Position numbers and translations under genes: made by a program. The notes under the pieces were generated by a model. The model had not been told where the DNA came from, searched no databases, and saw only the letters and a list, made by a program, of their open reading frames with translations. From assembly GCA_017643925.1 (NCBI GenBank), contig JAEPML010000003.1, positions 62,001 through 126,000 of the forward strand: DNA of 64,000 nt. The letters are read 5' to 3'. The DNA comes from Roseibium sp. Lineage in GTDB: Bacteria; Pseudomonadota; Alphaproteobacteria; Rhizobiales; Stappiaceae. Position 1 is the stretch's first letter; every line of letters begins with the position of its first letter. Shown piece by piece: positions 48,778-56,921 of this stretch.

Positions 48778-49281
48778 ATGTCCGAGACTGCTAGCGCGGA
48801 AACGATTGATCCGCGCGTTCTGCGCGATTGCTGCGGCAAGTTCGCCACCGGTGTGACCGTCATTACCACCCGCACAGCCGAGGGAACACATGGCATGACG
48901 GTAAGTGCGTTCATGTCCGTCTCGCTCGATCCGCCACTTGTCTCCATTTCCCTCAACCGCCAATCGAAGACGTTGGGCAAGATCCGTGAAGCCGGATGTT
49001 ATGCGGTAAACATCCTCACGCGAGAGATGAAGCCGCATGCTCTGCATTTTGCAGGAAGCCACGACAACACCCTGACAAATCTCTTTGAGGAGCGTTATGG
49101 GCTGCCCACTTTGCGTGGAGCCGCTGCAATCCTGGTGGCTGATGTTGTCCGTGAAATCGAGGCAGGAGATCATGTCCTTGTATTGGGCCATGTTCGGGAA
49201 TTGGATCATGCCGCTTACGCGCTGCCACTTCTCTTTCATGCAGGACAGTTTGGCGATCTCGCAAAGGGACCCACCGCTTGA
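48778..49281 (+). CDS. Flavin reductase family protein (NAD(P)H:FMN)
   Basis: The 167-residue protein has the flavin_reduct fold: KFATGVTVITTRTAEGTHGM, then TVSAFMSVSLDPPLVSISLN and GCYAVNIL. Such proteins give reduced FMN or FAD to an oxygen-using partner. It lies 134 bases after mesD, so it may feed the oxygen-dependent MesX/MesD system. The start is one of two adjacent ATGs (48775 or 48778). Confidence 0.88.
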   Translation: MSETASAETIDPRVLRDCCGKFATGVTVITTRTAEGTHGMTVSAFMSVSLDPPLVSISLNRQSKTLGKIREAGCYAVNILTREMKPHALHFAGSHDNTLTNLFEERYGLPTLRGAAAILVADVVREIEAGDHVLVLGHVRELDHAAYALPLLFHAGQFGDLAKGPTA

Positions 49282-49368
49282 GCGACTCTGAGAGAGGACA
49301 TCCCCTTCAATAGTCCGCCGGAATGCAGAACGCATAGCGGCAGAACATCTCAGTTGCCCTGAGAAGTA

Positions 49369-49385
49369 ATGTTATATAGTAACTA
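49369..49385. promoter_or_regulatory. Zur-type operator 3 (before zur)
   Basis: ATGTTATATAGTAACTA matches the ATGTTA-N5-TAACAT pattern of the thrS-cysS sites except in the last two bases. It lies 29 bases before the zur start and suggests autoregulation of the zur-znu operon. Confidence 0.7.
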
Positions 49386-49413
49386 AATCTGGTGATTTCA
49401 CTGGAGGCGCTGG

Positions 49414-49815
49414 ATGACGACGCGTGGAGAAATGTGGCAGGCTGAGATCTTAAGGTTGCTGCGTCAGAACCACGCTCCGGTTAAAGCCTATCAAGTTCTC
49501 GCAACCTTGCGAAAGATCCACGGAAAATTGGCACCGACGACAATTTATCGCGCTTTGTCTGCACTGCAGGAGCGCGGGCGCGTGCACAGGGTCGAGTCTT
49601 TAAATGCGTTCATTGCGTGTCAGAGCCGACGAGACAAGCAGCCTTCCATCCTTTCGATCTGCAACGAGTGCGGTTCTGTTGAGGAAAGCGTTGCGCCCGA
49701 CTTGTTGAATGACCTCTCGAACGTGATTGGTGAAACGGGGTTTTCTCCAAAGCGTCACGTGGTCGAAGTGCATGGAACATGTGCTTCCTGCAACTCCAGA
49801 AAGGCGCAAGCATGA
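49414..49815 (+). CDS. zur: Fur-family zinc uptake regulator
   Basis: The 133-residue Fur-family repressor has an N-terminal winged helix (APVKAYQVLATLRKIHGKLA, then PTTIYRALSALQERGRVHRV). The dimer domain carries two structural CxxC pairs (CNECG and CASC). The znu genes directly downstream identify it as Zur instead of Fur or PerR. GGAGG stands six bases before ATG 49414. Its stop overlaps the start of a 42-codon frame. With zinc bound it should repress its own operon and the thrS/cysS promoters. Confidence 0.92.
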   Translation: MTTRGEMWQAEILRLLRQNHAPVKAYQVLATLRKIHGKLAPTTIYRALSALQERGRVHRVESLNAFIACQSRRDKQPSILSICNECGSVEESVAPDLLNDLSNVIGETGFSPKRHVVEVHGTCASCNSRKAQA

Positions 49816-49940
49816 ATGCGAACAAGACAGCGCGTCTGCTTCTTGTCGGAGCCGCTATCAGGTTCGTCGGTGCGCTCATCATTGTTGGCCTGCTTTGGGC
49901 TGGCTTTTTCTGGGCGACAGTAACGCCGGGGGGGCTATGA
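49812..49940 (+). CDS. 42-residue single-span membrane peptide in the zur-znu operon
   Basis: A small frame begins at ATG 49812 overlapping the zur stop (ATGA) and ends at TGA 49940 overlapping the znuC start (ATGA). The peptide has a short basic N-terminus (MNANKTAR), one hydrophobic stretch (about residues 9-38, with two Gly-Ala-rich turns and WAGFFW), and a Pro-Gly end. The double overlap strongly suggests it is translated. I know no named family for it. It could be an accessory piece of the ZnuBC complex or simply keep translation going between zur and znuC. Confidence 0.7.
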   Translation: MNANKTARLLLVGAAIRFVGALIIVGLLWAGFFWATVTPGGL

Positions 49941-50680
49941 CACCAGCTCTCGCATTCAATGACCTCACACTGGGTTATGACCGGCTTCCCGCGGTTCAAA
50001 AACTTCAGGCCGATATCGCCGAAGGCAGCCTGACTGCTGTGGTAGGCCCCAATGGCGCTGGAAAGTCGACCTTGCTGAAAGGGGTGACCGGAGCCTTGGC
50101 ACCCTTGCAGGGAAAGGTAGAGTTCGGCGCCTTGAACCGTGACGATATCGCCTACCTGCCGCAACAATCCGACATCGACCGAGCGTTCCCACTCTCGGTC
50201 GTAGATCTTGTCGCGATGGGATTGTGGCGTGAGATCGGACCGTTTGGTTGGCTTGGAAGAAAGCAGCGAGGCCGTGTTGAAGCTGCAATTTCGTCGGTTG
50301 GTCTGACCGGACTTGAGTCGCGTCCCATCGGGTCCCTCTCCGGAGGTCAGATGCAGCGCGCGCTTTTCGCGAGGCTCCTCTTGCAAGACGCGCGCCTCGT
50401 TCTGTTGGATGAGCCCTTCACCGCAATTGATGCGCGCACGATGGCCGATCTGATCGCGGTGGTTCGAAATTGGCACCGGGAGGGACGCACGGTTCTTGCT
50501 GTTTTGCACGATGCTGAAACCGTTCGCGCTCACTTCCCCGAGACACTGATGTTGGCACGCGAGCTCGTGGCACACGGACCGACAGAACAGGTGATGACAG
50601 CCGAAAACCAGTTCCGCGCGCGCCAGATGTGCGAAGCGTGTGCAGGCCCACCCCATGTCTGCGGGCGGGAAGTCGCATGA
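49937..50680 (+). CDS. znuC: Zinc ABC transporter, ATP-binding protein
   Basis: The 247-residue ABC ATPase has Walker A at residues 37-45 (GPNGAGKST), the signature LSGGQMQRALFAR, and Walker B LVLLDEPFTAID. LPQQSDIDRAFPLSV is the Q-loop form usual in metal importers of the ZnuC/MntB type. The C-terminus has extra Cys and His (MCEACAGPPHVCG). The start overlaps the small ORF and the stop overlaps znuB, so the operon is tightly coupled. Confidence 0.95.
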   Translation: MTPALAFNDLTLGYDRLPAVQKLQADIAEGSLTAVVGPNGAGKSTLLKGVTGALAPLQGKVEFGALNRDDIAYLPQQSDIDRAFPLSVVDLVAMGLWREIGPFGWLGRKQRGRVEAAISSVGLTGLESRPIGSLSGGQMQRALFARLLLQDARLVLLDEPFTAIDARTMADLIAVVRNWHREGRTVLAVLHDAETVRAHFPETLMLARELVAHGPTEQVMTAENQFRARQMCEACAGPPHVCGREVA

Positions 50681-51546
50681 TCTGGGATCTGATCTTTCAA
50701 CCATTCGCCGATTTCGGTTTCATGCGTCGTGCGTTGCTTGGCTGTTTTGCGGTCTCGCTCGGAGCCACACCCGTGGGTGTTTTTCTGATGCTCAGACGCA
50801 TGAGCCTGACTGGTGATGCGATGGCACACGCAATTCTTCCCGGCGCAGCGGTCGGCTTTCTGGTGGCAGGGCTGTCACTGGGTGCCATGACCATCGGAGG
50901 TCTGATCGCCGGCATGGCAGTAGCGCTTTTGTCAGGCCTGGTCACTCGCGTGACCGCCTTGCGCGAAGATGCCAGCCTCGCGGCCTTCTATCTCATTTCA
51001 CTGGCACTTGGCGTTCTAATAGTCTCCACCCGTGGCAGCAACGTCGACTTGATGCATGTCCTGTTCGGCACGGTTCTCGCACTCAACGACGCCGCGCTTA
51101 TTTTGCTGTGTTCGATCGCAAGTCTTTCTATCCTGACGCTCTCGGTCCTCTTCAGGCCTTTGGTCCTGGAATGCGCGGACCCGCAGTTTTTGCGCTCTGT
51201 CAGCAAGCTCAGCGCTGTTACGCACTTTGTCTTCCTGTCGCTCGTGGTTCTGAACCTCGTTGGGGGATTTCACGCGCTGGGCACGCTAATGGCAGTCGGT
51301 ATCATGATCCTGCCTGCTGCAGCGGCTCGCTTTTGGGCGACTGGCATCGGAGGGCTGATTTTCGTCGCCGTTGCCGTTGCCTTTTTCTCCAGCCTGAGCG
51401 GCCTGCTGCTCTCCTACCATTTCAGCTTGCCCTCGGGACCAGCAATCATCCTCGTAGCCGGGATTGTCTACGCGGTGTCGCTCGTCCTCGGACCGGCAGG
51501 CGGACTTATTGCTCAGGTGCTGCCACGCGGCCCTGTGCAGAACTGA
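50677..51546 (+). CDS. znuB: Zinc ABC transporter, permease
   Basis: The 289-residue ABC-3 family membrane protein has about eight hydrophobic segments, for example SLTGDAMAHAILPGAAVGFL with the family's core His, and TRGSNVDLMHVLFGTVLALN. ATG 50677 overlaps the znuC stop (ATGA). It forms the channel for zinc delivered by ZnuA. Confidence 0.95.
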   Translation: MIWDLIFQPFADFGFMRRALLGCFAVSLGATPVGVFLMLRRMSLTGDAMAHAILPGAAVGFLVAGLSLGAMTIGGLIAGMAVALLSGLVTRVTALREDASLAAFYLISLALGVLIVSTRGSNVDLMHVLFGTVLALNDAALILLCSIASLSILTLSVLFRPLVLECADPQFLRSVSKLSAVTHFVFLSLVVLNLVGGFHALGTLMAVGIMILPAAAARFWATGIGGLIFVAVAVAFFSSLSGLLLSYHFSLPSGPAIILVAGIVYAVSLVLGPAGGLIAQVLPRGPVQN

Positions 51547-51557
51547 AAGGAAACCAA

Positions 51558-52775
51558 ATGACACCTCGCAGAACTGTTCTCAAGTCCGCAACTGCTCTTG
51601 TTGCGCTTTCCATGTTTTCACCGACGCTTGCCTTGGCGGATAATCCGACCCCTGTCGTGGCGACGTTCTCCGTCCTTGGCGACATGGTCGAGCGCATCGG
51701 TGGTGACCATGTTGACGTAACAACGCTGGTTGGCTCCGACGGCGACGCCCATGTCTACCAGCCCACTCCCAAGGATGCGGGCGCGGTTAAGAATGCCAAG
51801 GTTCTGATCGTCAATGGTCTTGAATTTGAAGGCTGGCTGGATCGCCTCTCCGAGGCATCCGGATTTGACGGAACACTGGTCGTTGCGACAAAGGGCGTTG
51901 ACGCCATTCCTTTTGGCGAGCACGACGAACATGATGATCATGACGAGCATGGGCATGGTGATGAGAAACATGCAGATCATGACGACCATGACCATGAAAA
52001 GCATGCCGATCACGACGATCATGACCACGAGAAGCATGCCGATCACGACGATCATGACCACGAGAAGCATGCTGATCACGATGATCATGACCATGAAAAG
52101 CATGCGGATCATGACGATCATGATCATGAAAAGCATGCGGATCATGACGATCATGATCATGAAAAGCATGCGGATCACGACGATCATGACAAGCATGATG
52201 ATCATGAAGAGCATGCAGGGCACGATCACCACGGTCACGATCACGGCGCTTTCGATCCACATGCCTGGCAGAGCCTTGATAACGCAGTCATCTACGTAAA
52301 CAACATCACGGCGGCACTCTCGGAAGCCGATCCGGCCCATGCTGGAATTTTCCAGAAGAACCGCGATGCCTATGTGGCCGAGATTGAAGCACTTGAAGTT
52401 GAAATCGACGCTCTGATGAAGGCACTGCCTGAAGATCGCCGTACGGTTGTCACATCCCATGATGCATTTGGCTACTTTGCCAAACACTACGGGCTGACAT
52501 TCGAGGCGCCGCAAGGGCTGAGCACCGAAAGTGAAGCCTCTGCCGCTGACGTTGCGAAGCTGATCACACAAATCCGCGATGAAGGGATTTCGGCCGTGTT
52601 CGTTGAATCGATCACGGACAATCGTTTGCTGGAGCAGATAGCGAACGAAACCGGCGCAAAGATTGGCGGGACGCTCTACTCAGATTCCCTGTCCGGGTCT
52701 GACGGACCGGCAGGAACCTATCTCGACATGATGCGCCATAACGCAGAAACCCTGTCACAGGCACTCGGTTCCTGA
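51558..52775 (+). CDS. znuA: Zinc-binding periplasmic protein with a very long His/Asp-rich loop
   Basis: The 405-residue cluster A-I binding protein has a twin-Arg-like signal (MTPRRTVLKSATALV). Zinc-ligand regions are DAHVYQPTP, DPHAWQSLDN and VTSHDAFGYFAKHYGL, with the C-terminal SITDNRLLEQIANETGAK. Between them (about residues 118-233) lies a His/Asp/Glu-rich loop with about 40 His, made mostly of seven EKHADHDDHDH units. The loop is far longer than the 20-40 residues common in ZnuA. It may buffer or capture zinc at very low concentration. AAAGG lies seven bases before the start. Confidence 0.95.
   Translation: MTPRRTVLKSATALVALSMFSPTLALADNPTPVVATFSVLGDMVERIGGDHVDVTTLVGSDGDAHVYQPTPKDAGAVKNAKVLIVNGLEFEGWLDRLSEASGFDGTLVVATKGVDAIPFGEHDEHDDHDEHGHGDEKHADHDDHDHEKHADHDDHDHEKHADHDDHDHEKHADHDDHDHEKHADHDDHDHEKHADHDDHDHEKHADHDDHDKHDDHEEHAGHDHHGHDHGAFDPHAWQSLDNAVIYVNNITAALSEADPAHAGIFQKNRDAYVAEIEALEVEIDALMKALPEDRRTVVTSHDAFGYFAKHYGLTFEAPQGLSTESEASAADVAKLITQIRDEGISAVFVESITDNRLLEQIANETGAKIGGTLYSDSLSGSDGPAGTYLDMMRHNAETLSQALGS
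51963..52193 (+). repeat. Seven 33-bp tandem repeats coding the ZnuA metal loop
   Basis: Seven in-frame 33-bp units each encode EKHADHDDHDH (the last ends DK). Units differ in third-codon positions in blocks: units 2-3 are alike and units 5-7 are alike. This points to stepwise expansion. Copy number may vary between strains. Confidence 0.95.
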
Positions 52776-52805
52776 AGCAACGGAAACACTAAAGCAATGA
52801 AGGCC

Positions 52806-52841
52806 GCTGTCTTGCGATGTCGATCGGCACCGCAAGACAGC
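52806..52841 (+). terminator. Hairpin after znuA
   Basis: GCTGTCTTGCG and CGCAAGACAGC form a perfect 11-pair stem with a 14-base loop, 31 bases after the znuA stop. No T-run follows, so it may be a stability or weak stop element for the zur-znu transcript. Confidence 0.55.
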
Positions 52842-52889
52842 AGCGCCAACCTTTGAAGTCTGTGGATCGAGTTTTTAGGGAGGTCGAAT

Positions 52890-54053
52890 ATGAAAACACG
52901 TGCAGCCATAGCCTGGGCACCGAACCAGCCGCTTGAAATCGAGGAGATTGACCTCGAAGGTCCCAAGGAAGGTGAAGTGCTTGTCCGAATTGTCACGACA
53001 AGTCTTTGCCATACGGACGTCTTCACACTGTCTGGTGAAGATCCGGAGGGGCTGTTTCCCTGTATTCTCGGCCACGAAGGTTGCGGGATTGTCGAAGAGG
53101 TTGGCAAAGGCGTCACGTCGGTGGTGCCGGGGGATCACGTCATCCCGCTCTACATTCCTGAAGATCCGGATTGCCCCTACATCAAGTCAGGCAAGACGAA
53201 TCTCTGTCAGACCATCCGGCAGACACAAGGCGCAGGCCTGATGCCCGATGGCACTTCGCGCTTTTCCTATAAGGGCAAGCAGATCCTTCACTACATGGGC
53301 ACCAGTACATTCAGTGAATATACTGTGCTTCCCGAGATTTCAGTCGCCAAGATCACCAAGGAAGCACCCCTTTCCAAGGCGTCCGTCATGGGATGCGCTG
53401 TGCCAACGGGTATCGGCGCGGTGCGCAACACCGCGAAAGTCGAAGCTGGCGCAACCGTCGCCGTTTTTGGGTTGGGTGCTGTTGGCATGGCGGTGATCCA
53501 GGGTGCGGTCTTGAACGGTGCTTCGAGGATAATCGGAATTGACATCAACACGTCCAAGTTCCCGCTCGCAAAGGCACTTGGAGCCACGGAATGCCTCAAC
53601 CCCAAAGACTACGACGCACCTATCCAGAATGTCCTGGTCGAGATGACCAATGGCGGATTGGACTATACGTTTGAAGCGGTTGGAAATGTTGAACTGATGC
53701 GTTCGGCGCTTGAGGCGTGCCACAAGGGATGGGGCGAGTGCACGGTGATTGGTGTTGCCGGGGCCGGGCAAGAGATCGCTACACGGCCGTTCCAGCTTGT
53801 TACCGGCAGGGTTTGGCGTGGAACCGCCTTTGGCGGTGTTCTTGGCCGCAGCCAGCTGCCAGGCATGGTCGATGAATGGCTTCGCGGTGATTTCAGCGTG
53901 GATCCCTACATCACGCATCATATGAACCATGAGCAGATCAATACCGCGTTTGATCTTTTGAAAGCAGGCGAGTCGATCCGGTCGGTCATCCACTTCCGTC
54001 CTAGTGAAACGCTGACGGTCAATTCGCTTCCGGGGCAAATCGTTACCGGCTAA
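52890..54053 (+). CDS. frmA: S-(hydroxymethyl)glutathione dehydrogenase, structural-zinc site degraded
   Basis: The 387-residue class III alcohol dehydrogenase oxidises the glutathione adduct of formaldehyde with NAD. The catalytic zinc ligands remain: Cys40 (SLCHTD), His62-Glu63 (GHEGCG) and Cys169 ([10 protein letters not shown]). The structural zinc loop has the usual spacing but reads Asp92, Cys95, Ile98, Cys106 where the family has four Cys. Two of four ligands are lost, so the structural zinc is probably not bound. [20 protein letters not shown] and [18 protein letters not shown] are diagnostic for class III. GGGAGG precedes the start. The change fits a zinc-sparing paralogue. Confidence 0.9.
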   Translation: MKTRAAIAWAPNQPLEIEEIDLEGPKEGEVLVRIVTTSLCHTDVFTLSGEDPEGLFPCILGHEGCGIVEEVGKGVTSVVPGDHVIPLYIPEDPDCPYIKSGKTNLCQTIRQTQGAGLMPDGTSRFSYKGKQILHYMGTSTFSEYTVLPEISVAKITKEAPLSKASVMGCAVPTGIGAVRNTAKVEAGATVAVFGLGAVGMAVIQGAVLNGASRIIGIDINTSKFPLAKALGATECLNPKDYDAPIQNVLVEMTNGGLDYTFEAVGNVELMRSALEACHKGWGECTVIGVAGAGQEIATRPFQLVTGRVWRGTAFGGVLGRSQLPGMVDEWLRGDFSVDPYITHHMNHEQINTAFDLLKAGESIRSVIHFRPSETLTVNSLPGQIVTG

Positions 54054-54082
54054 GCCGGCGGTGCTTCGGTTCGTAGTTTCGA

Positions 54083-54118
54083 AAGCAGTGAGCTTTTCGA
54101 CTTGAAGGCTCACTGCTT
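54083..54118 (+). terminator. Hairpin after frmA
   Basis: AAGCAGTGAGC, a 14-base loop and GCTCACTGCTT make a perfect 11-pair stem 30 bases after the frmA stop, ending in TTGCC. It probably separates frmA from dld copy 2. Confidence 0.6.
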
Positions 54119-54296
54119 GCCTCCAATCGAGTTCAACAGGTTCCATCGAACGATGAACGCGTTCCCGAAGCGACGTTTTGAAACACCCCTTGGTTGGGCC
54201 GCGAAGGCCGGTCAAAGCTGACTTGAAGGTGAAAGGCGCCGCTGTGTCTTGGCGTCGTAATTTCCATCAAATCCTTGTTTGGAGAAGTTCGGGCAC

Positions 54297-56003
54297 ATGA
54301 CAACCGACGCAGTTTTCATTGACGCGCTGACAGAGATCGTTGGCACTTCAAATGTGCGAACAAGTGCAGCCGGTACCAAGCGGTTTCGAACGGGGTTTCG
54401 TTCCGGAGACGGTGAAGCGGAAGCGGTTGTCATACCCGGCACGCTTCTGGAAATGTGGCGTGTGTTGCAGACATGTGTCGCCGCCAATCGGATCGTGATC
54501 ATGCAGGCTGCCAATACGGGGTTGACGGAAGGGTCGACCCCCAAAGGCGAGTACGACCGGGATGTCGTGATCATCAATACATTGCGCATGGACAAGATCC
54601 ATGTGCTGAAAAACGGTCACCAGATTGTCGGCCATCCCGGAAGCACGCTCTACAAGCTGGAAAGGATGCTCAAACCGCTTGGCCGAGAACCTCACTCTGT
54701 AATCGGATCAACCAACATCGGTGCGTCGATAGTTGGGGGTGTCTGCAACAACTCAGGGGGTGCGCTGACCCAGCGCGGCCCCGCTTACACGGAGCTTGCC
54801 CTTTATGCCCAAGTGGGCAGCGACGGCGTGTTGCGACTTGTCAATCATCTCGGGATCGATCTGGGTGACACACCCGAGGAGATCCTTGAAAGGCTCGAGC
54901 AGGGCCAGTTTAGCGAAGCGGACGTGCACGAGGGCGCTGGGCGCGCCTCGGATGACGGTTACGCTAAAAAGGTTCGGGATGTCACGGCTTCCACACCGTC
55001 TCGCTACAACGCGGATCCGGACAGGTTGTTTGAGGCATCAGGCTCTGCCGGAAGACTGGCTGTGTTCGCCGTGCGTCTCGACACGTACCCGGCCATTGGA
55101 GAGGAACGCGTTTATTACATTGGCACCAATGATCCGGCAGATCTGACTGCCTTGCGACGCCGCATTTTGACGGAGTGCACGGAACTGCCGATTTGTGGCG
55201 AGTACGTGCACCGCGACCTTTTTGATGTCGCGCGCAAATATGGCAAAGACACCTTGATGATGATCCACTGGTTCGGCACGGATCGCCTGCCATTGTTTTT
55301 TGCAATCAAGGGAGCGCTCGATGCGCGTCTCAACAAGATCCCGTTCCTGCCGAGCAATCTGGTAGATCGCATGATGCAGATGCTGAGTGCATTGGTCCCA
55401 GAGCCGCTGCCGAAACGCATGCTGGATTGGCGATCACAATATGAACACCACCTCATTCTGAAGGTGGGAGCAAAAGAAGCCGAAGCCACGGAAACTATTC
55501 TGGCTGAAGTTCTGGCAAAGGAGGCTTGGTTCTCCTGCACCGCGGCTGAAGCCAAGAAGGCGATGCTGCATCGCTTCGCTGCCGCTGGTGCCGCCGTCCG
55601 GTATCACGCCGTGCATACGAGTGAAGTTGAGGATGTCATCGCGCTCGACATTGCCTTGGCTCGAAACGACGAAAACTGGTTTGAAAATCTCCCGGAAGAG
55701 ATCGAGAAGGACCTGATTGCGAAACTCTATTACGGCCACTTCTTTTGCCACGTCTTTCACCAGGACTATGTGGTGCGAAAGGGAGCTGACCCAAAGGCGA
55801 TCAAGCAGAAAATGCTGGCGCTTCTGGACCGGCGCAATGCCGAATACCCGGCTGAACACAATGTCGGTCATCTGTATGGTGCCAAGCCCGCTCTGGCCGA
55901 ATTCTACGAGGCACTCGATCCCACCAACAGTTTTAACCCAGGCATTGGGAAGACCTCGAAACAGAAACGGATCCCGACACCTGAAGCCGAACAGCACGCC
56001 TAG
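54297..56003 (+). CDS. dld: D-lactate dehydrogenase, FAD-dependent, quinone-linked (island copy)
   Basis: The 568-residue protein has the same length and motifs as the copy at 565-2271 (QAANTGLTEGSTPKGEYDRD, GASIVGGVCNNSGGAL, YYGHFFCHVFHQDY) but differs throughout. It is therefore an older paralogue, not a recent duplicate. ATG 54297 follows GGAGAAG by nine bases. The enzyme needs no zinc. D-lactate is the end product of the glyoxalase route, which handles methylglyoxal with metal-dependent enzymes; with frmA next to it, an aldehyde-detoxification link is possible but unproven. Confidence 0.93.
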   Translation: MTTDAVFIDALTEIVGTSNVRTSAAGTKRFRTGFRSGDGEAEAVVIPGTLLEMWRVLQTCVAANRIVIMQAANTGLTEGSTPKGEYDRDVVIINTLRMDKIHVLKNGHQIVGHPGSTLYKLERMLKPLGREPHSVIGSTNIGASIVGGVCNNSGGALTQRGPAYTELALYAQVGSDGVLRLVNHLGIDLGDTPEEILERLEQGQFSEADVHEGAGRASDDGYAKKVRDVTASTPSRYNADPDRLFEASGSAGRLAVFAVRLDTYPAIGEERVYYIGTNDPADLTALRRRILTECTELPICGEYVHRDLFDVARKYGKDTLMMIHWFGTDRLPLFFAIKGALDARLNKIPFLPSNLVDRMMQMLSALVPEPLPKRMLDWRSQYEHHLILKVGAKEAEATETILAEVLAKEAWFSCTAAEAKKAMLHRFAAAGAAVRYHAVHTSEVEDVIALDIALARNDENWFENLPEEIEKDLIAKLYYGHFFCHVFHQDYVVRKGADPKAIKQKMLALLDRRNAEYPAEHNVGHLYGAKPALAEFYEALDPTNSFNPGIGKTSKQKRIPTPEAEQHA

Positions 56004-56130
56004 CAGGTTGCTTTCGTCGGCAAAGAGCTGGCCGCAGATCCCGGGTTCTCGGCTTTCGGATCGCTTGAGCTTACGCGACCGTCTTTTCCCCCCCTGTTTT
56101 CAGAGTGGTCGGATTTTTTTGTGCGAGAAG

Positions 56131-56159
56131 TGTAAGAATTGAGCAGCCGCGTCCGTCTT
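56131..56159 (+). promoter_or_regulatory. Candidate ECF-type promoter before the metallothionein gene
   Basis: TGTAAG, a 17-base spacer and CGTCTT have the layout of an ECF sigma promoter (the -10 element CGTC is common for that class). It stands 35 bases before the metallothionein start and upstream of the ECF gene, so autoregulation is plausible. Confidence 0.45.
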
Positions 56160-56193
56160 ACTTGTCGGTAGAAAAAACCACAAGGAGAGATCA

Positions 56194-56352
56194 ATGGCTG
56201 ATTCAAAGTCATGTGCTTGCAAAAACTGCCCGCCTGCCTGCAACTGCGGACAAAAGGTACCAGGAGATCAAAAGTGTTGTTGCGGCGACACCTGCACCTG
56301 CAAGGACTGTGCGTGCGGACCTGAATGCGGGTGTCCAAACACTGCAAAATAA
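56194..56352 (+). CDS. Bacterial metallothionein-like peptide
   Basis: The 52-residue peptide has 14 Cys and no His, arranged as CxC, CxxC and CCC groups (CACKNC, CNCG, CCCG, CTCKDCAC, CGC). This is a metallothionein-type metal-thiolate protein that should bind zinc, copper or cadmium. AAGGAGAG stands four bases before ATG 56194. The ECF sigma gene follows after 14 bases, so both are probably one transcript. In a zinc island it could store zinc, or it could belong to a separate copper/cadmium response. Confidence 0.88.
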   Translation: MADSKSCACKNCPPACNCGQKVPGDQKCCCGDTCTCKDCACGPECGCPNTAK

Positions 56353-56366
56353 AGTAAATTCCGCCC

Positions 56367-56921
56367 ATGTCGCAATTTGATCCAAGTGAATGCGTTGCAT
56401 CCGCGTTGCATGCTCATAGAGGTGAACTGAGACGCTATCTGGCGTCTCGGGTGCCGTCGGAAGACGTGGAGGACGTGCTTCAAATTGCGGCTTTAAGGGC
56501 GATCGAAAGATCTGAGGACCTGCGGGACCCGGCACTAGTTTTGAATTGGCTCTATCGCGTGCATGCCAACATCGTTGTCGATCTAGGCCGCAAGAAAGCC
56601 AGCGAGCGGCGTTTGCAAGAGGCAATGGCCCTGGAGGCAGAACCGGTCGAAAGAAGCCATGAACCAAATTGCAGGTGCAGCGTCGCGCAGGCACGGCAAC
56701 TTGGCAAGAACTACGCCTCAATTCTCGACCTGGTCGACATTTCGGGCAAATCGATTGCGCACGCAGCACGCACGCTGAACATTTCCGTCAACAACGCAAC
56801 GGTGAGGCTTCACCGCGCACGTGCAGCCCTGAAGAAACGTCTTCAGGAACACTGCGGCGTAACCAGTCCGAGCGCCTGTAACGACTGCAAGTGTAGCTAC
56901 GAAGGCTGTTGCGGAGGCTGA
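56367..56921 (+). CDS. ECF sigma factor with Cys-rich C-terminal tail
   Basis: The 184-residue protein has region 2 (ELRRYLASRVPSEDVEDVLQ) and region 4 (ISGKSIAHAARTLNISVNNA, then TVRLHRARAALKKRL). No anti-sigma gene is adjacent. The last 22 residues contain six Cys (HCG, ACNDCKC, GCC) and the linker has NCRC. A C-terminal Cys-rich domain that senses metal directly is known for CorE-type ECF factors. It therefore probably detects metal itself and drives the metallothionein operon from the TGTAAG-N17-CGTCTT site. Confidence 0.85.
   Translation: MSQFDPSECVASALHAHRGELRRYLASRVPSEDVEDVLQIAALRAIERSEDLRDPALVLNWLYRVHANIVVDLGRKKASERRLQEAMALEAEPVERSHEPNCRCSVAQARQLGKNYASILDLVDISGKSIAHAARTLNISVNNATVRLHRARAALKKRLQEHCGVTSPSACNDCKCSYEGCCGG

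Noticed and set aside
51963-52193. CRISPR array
   Set aside because: The 33-bp units are contiguous, in frame and without spacers; they encode the ZnuA loop. No CRISPR or cas gene was seen in the window.
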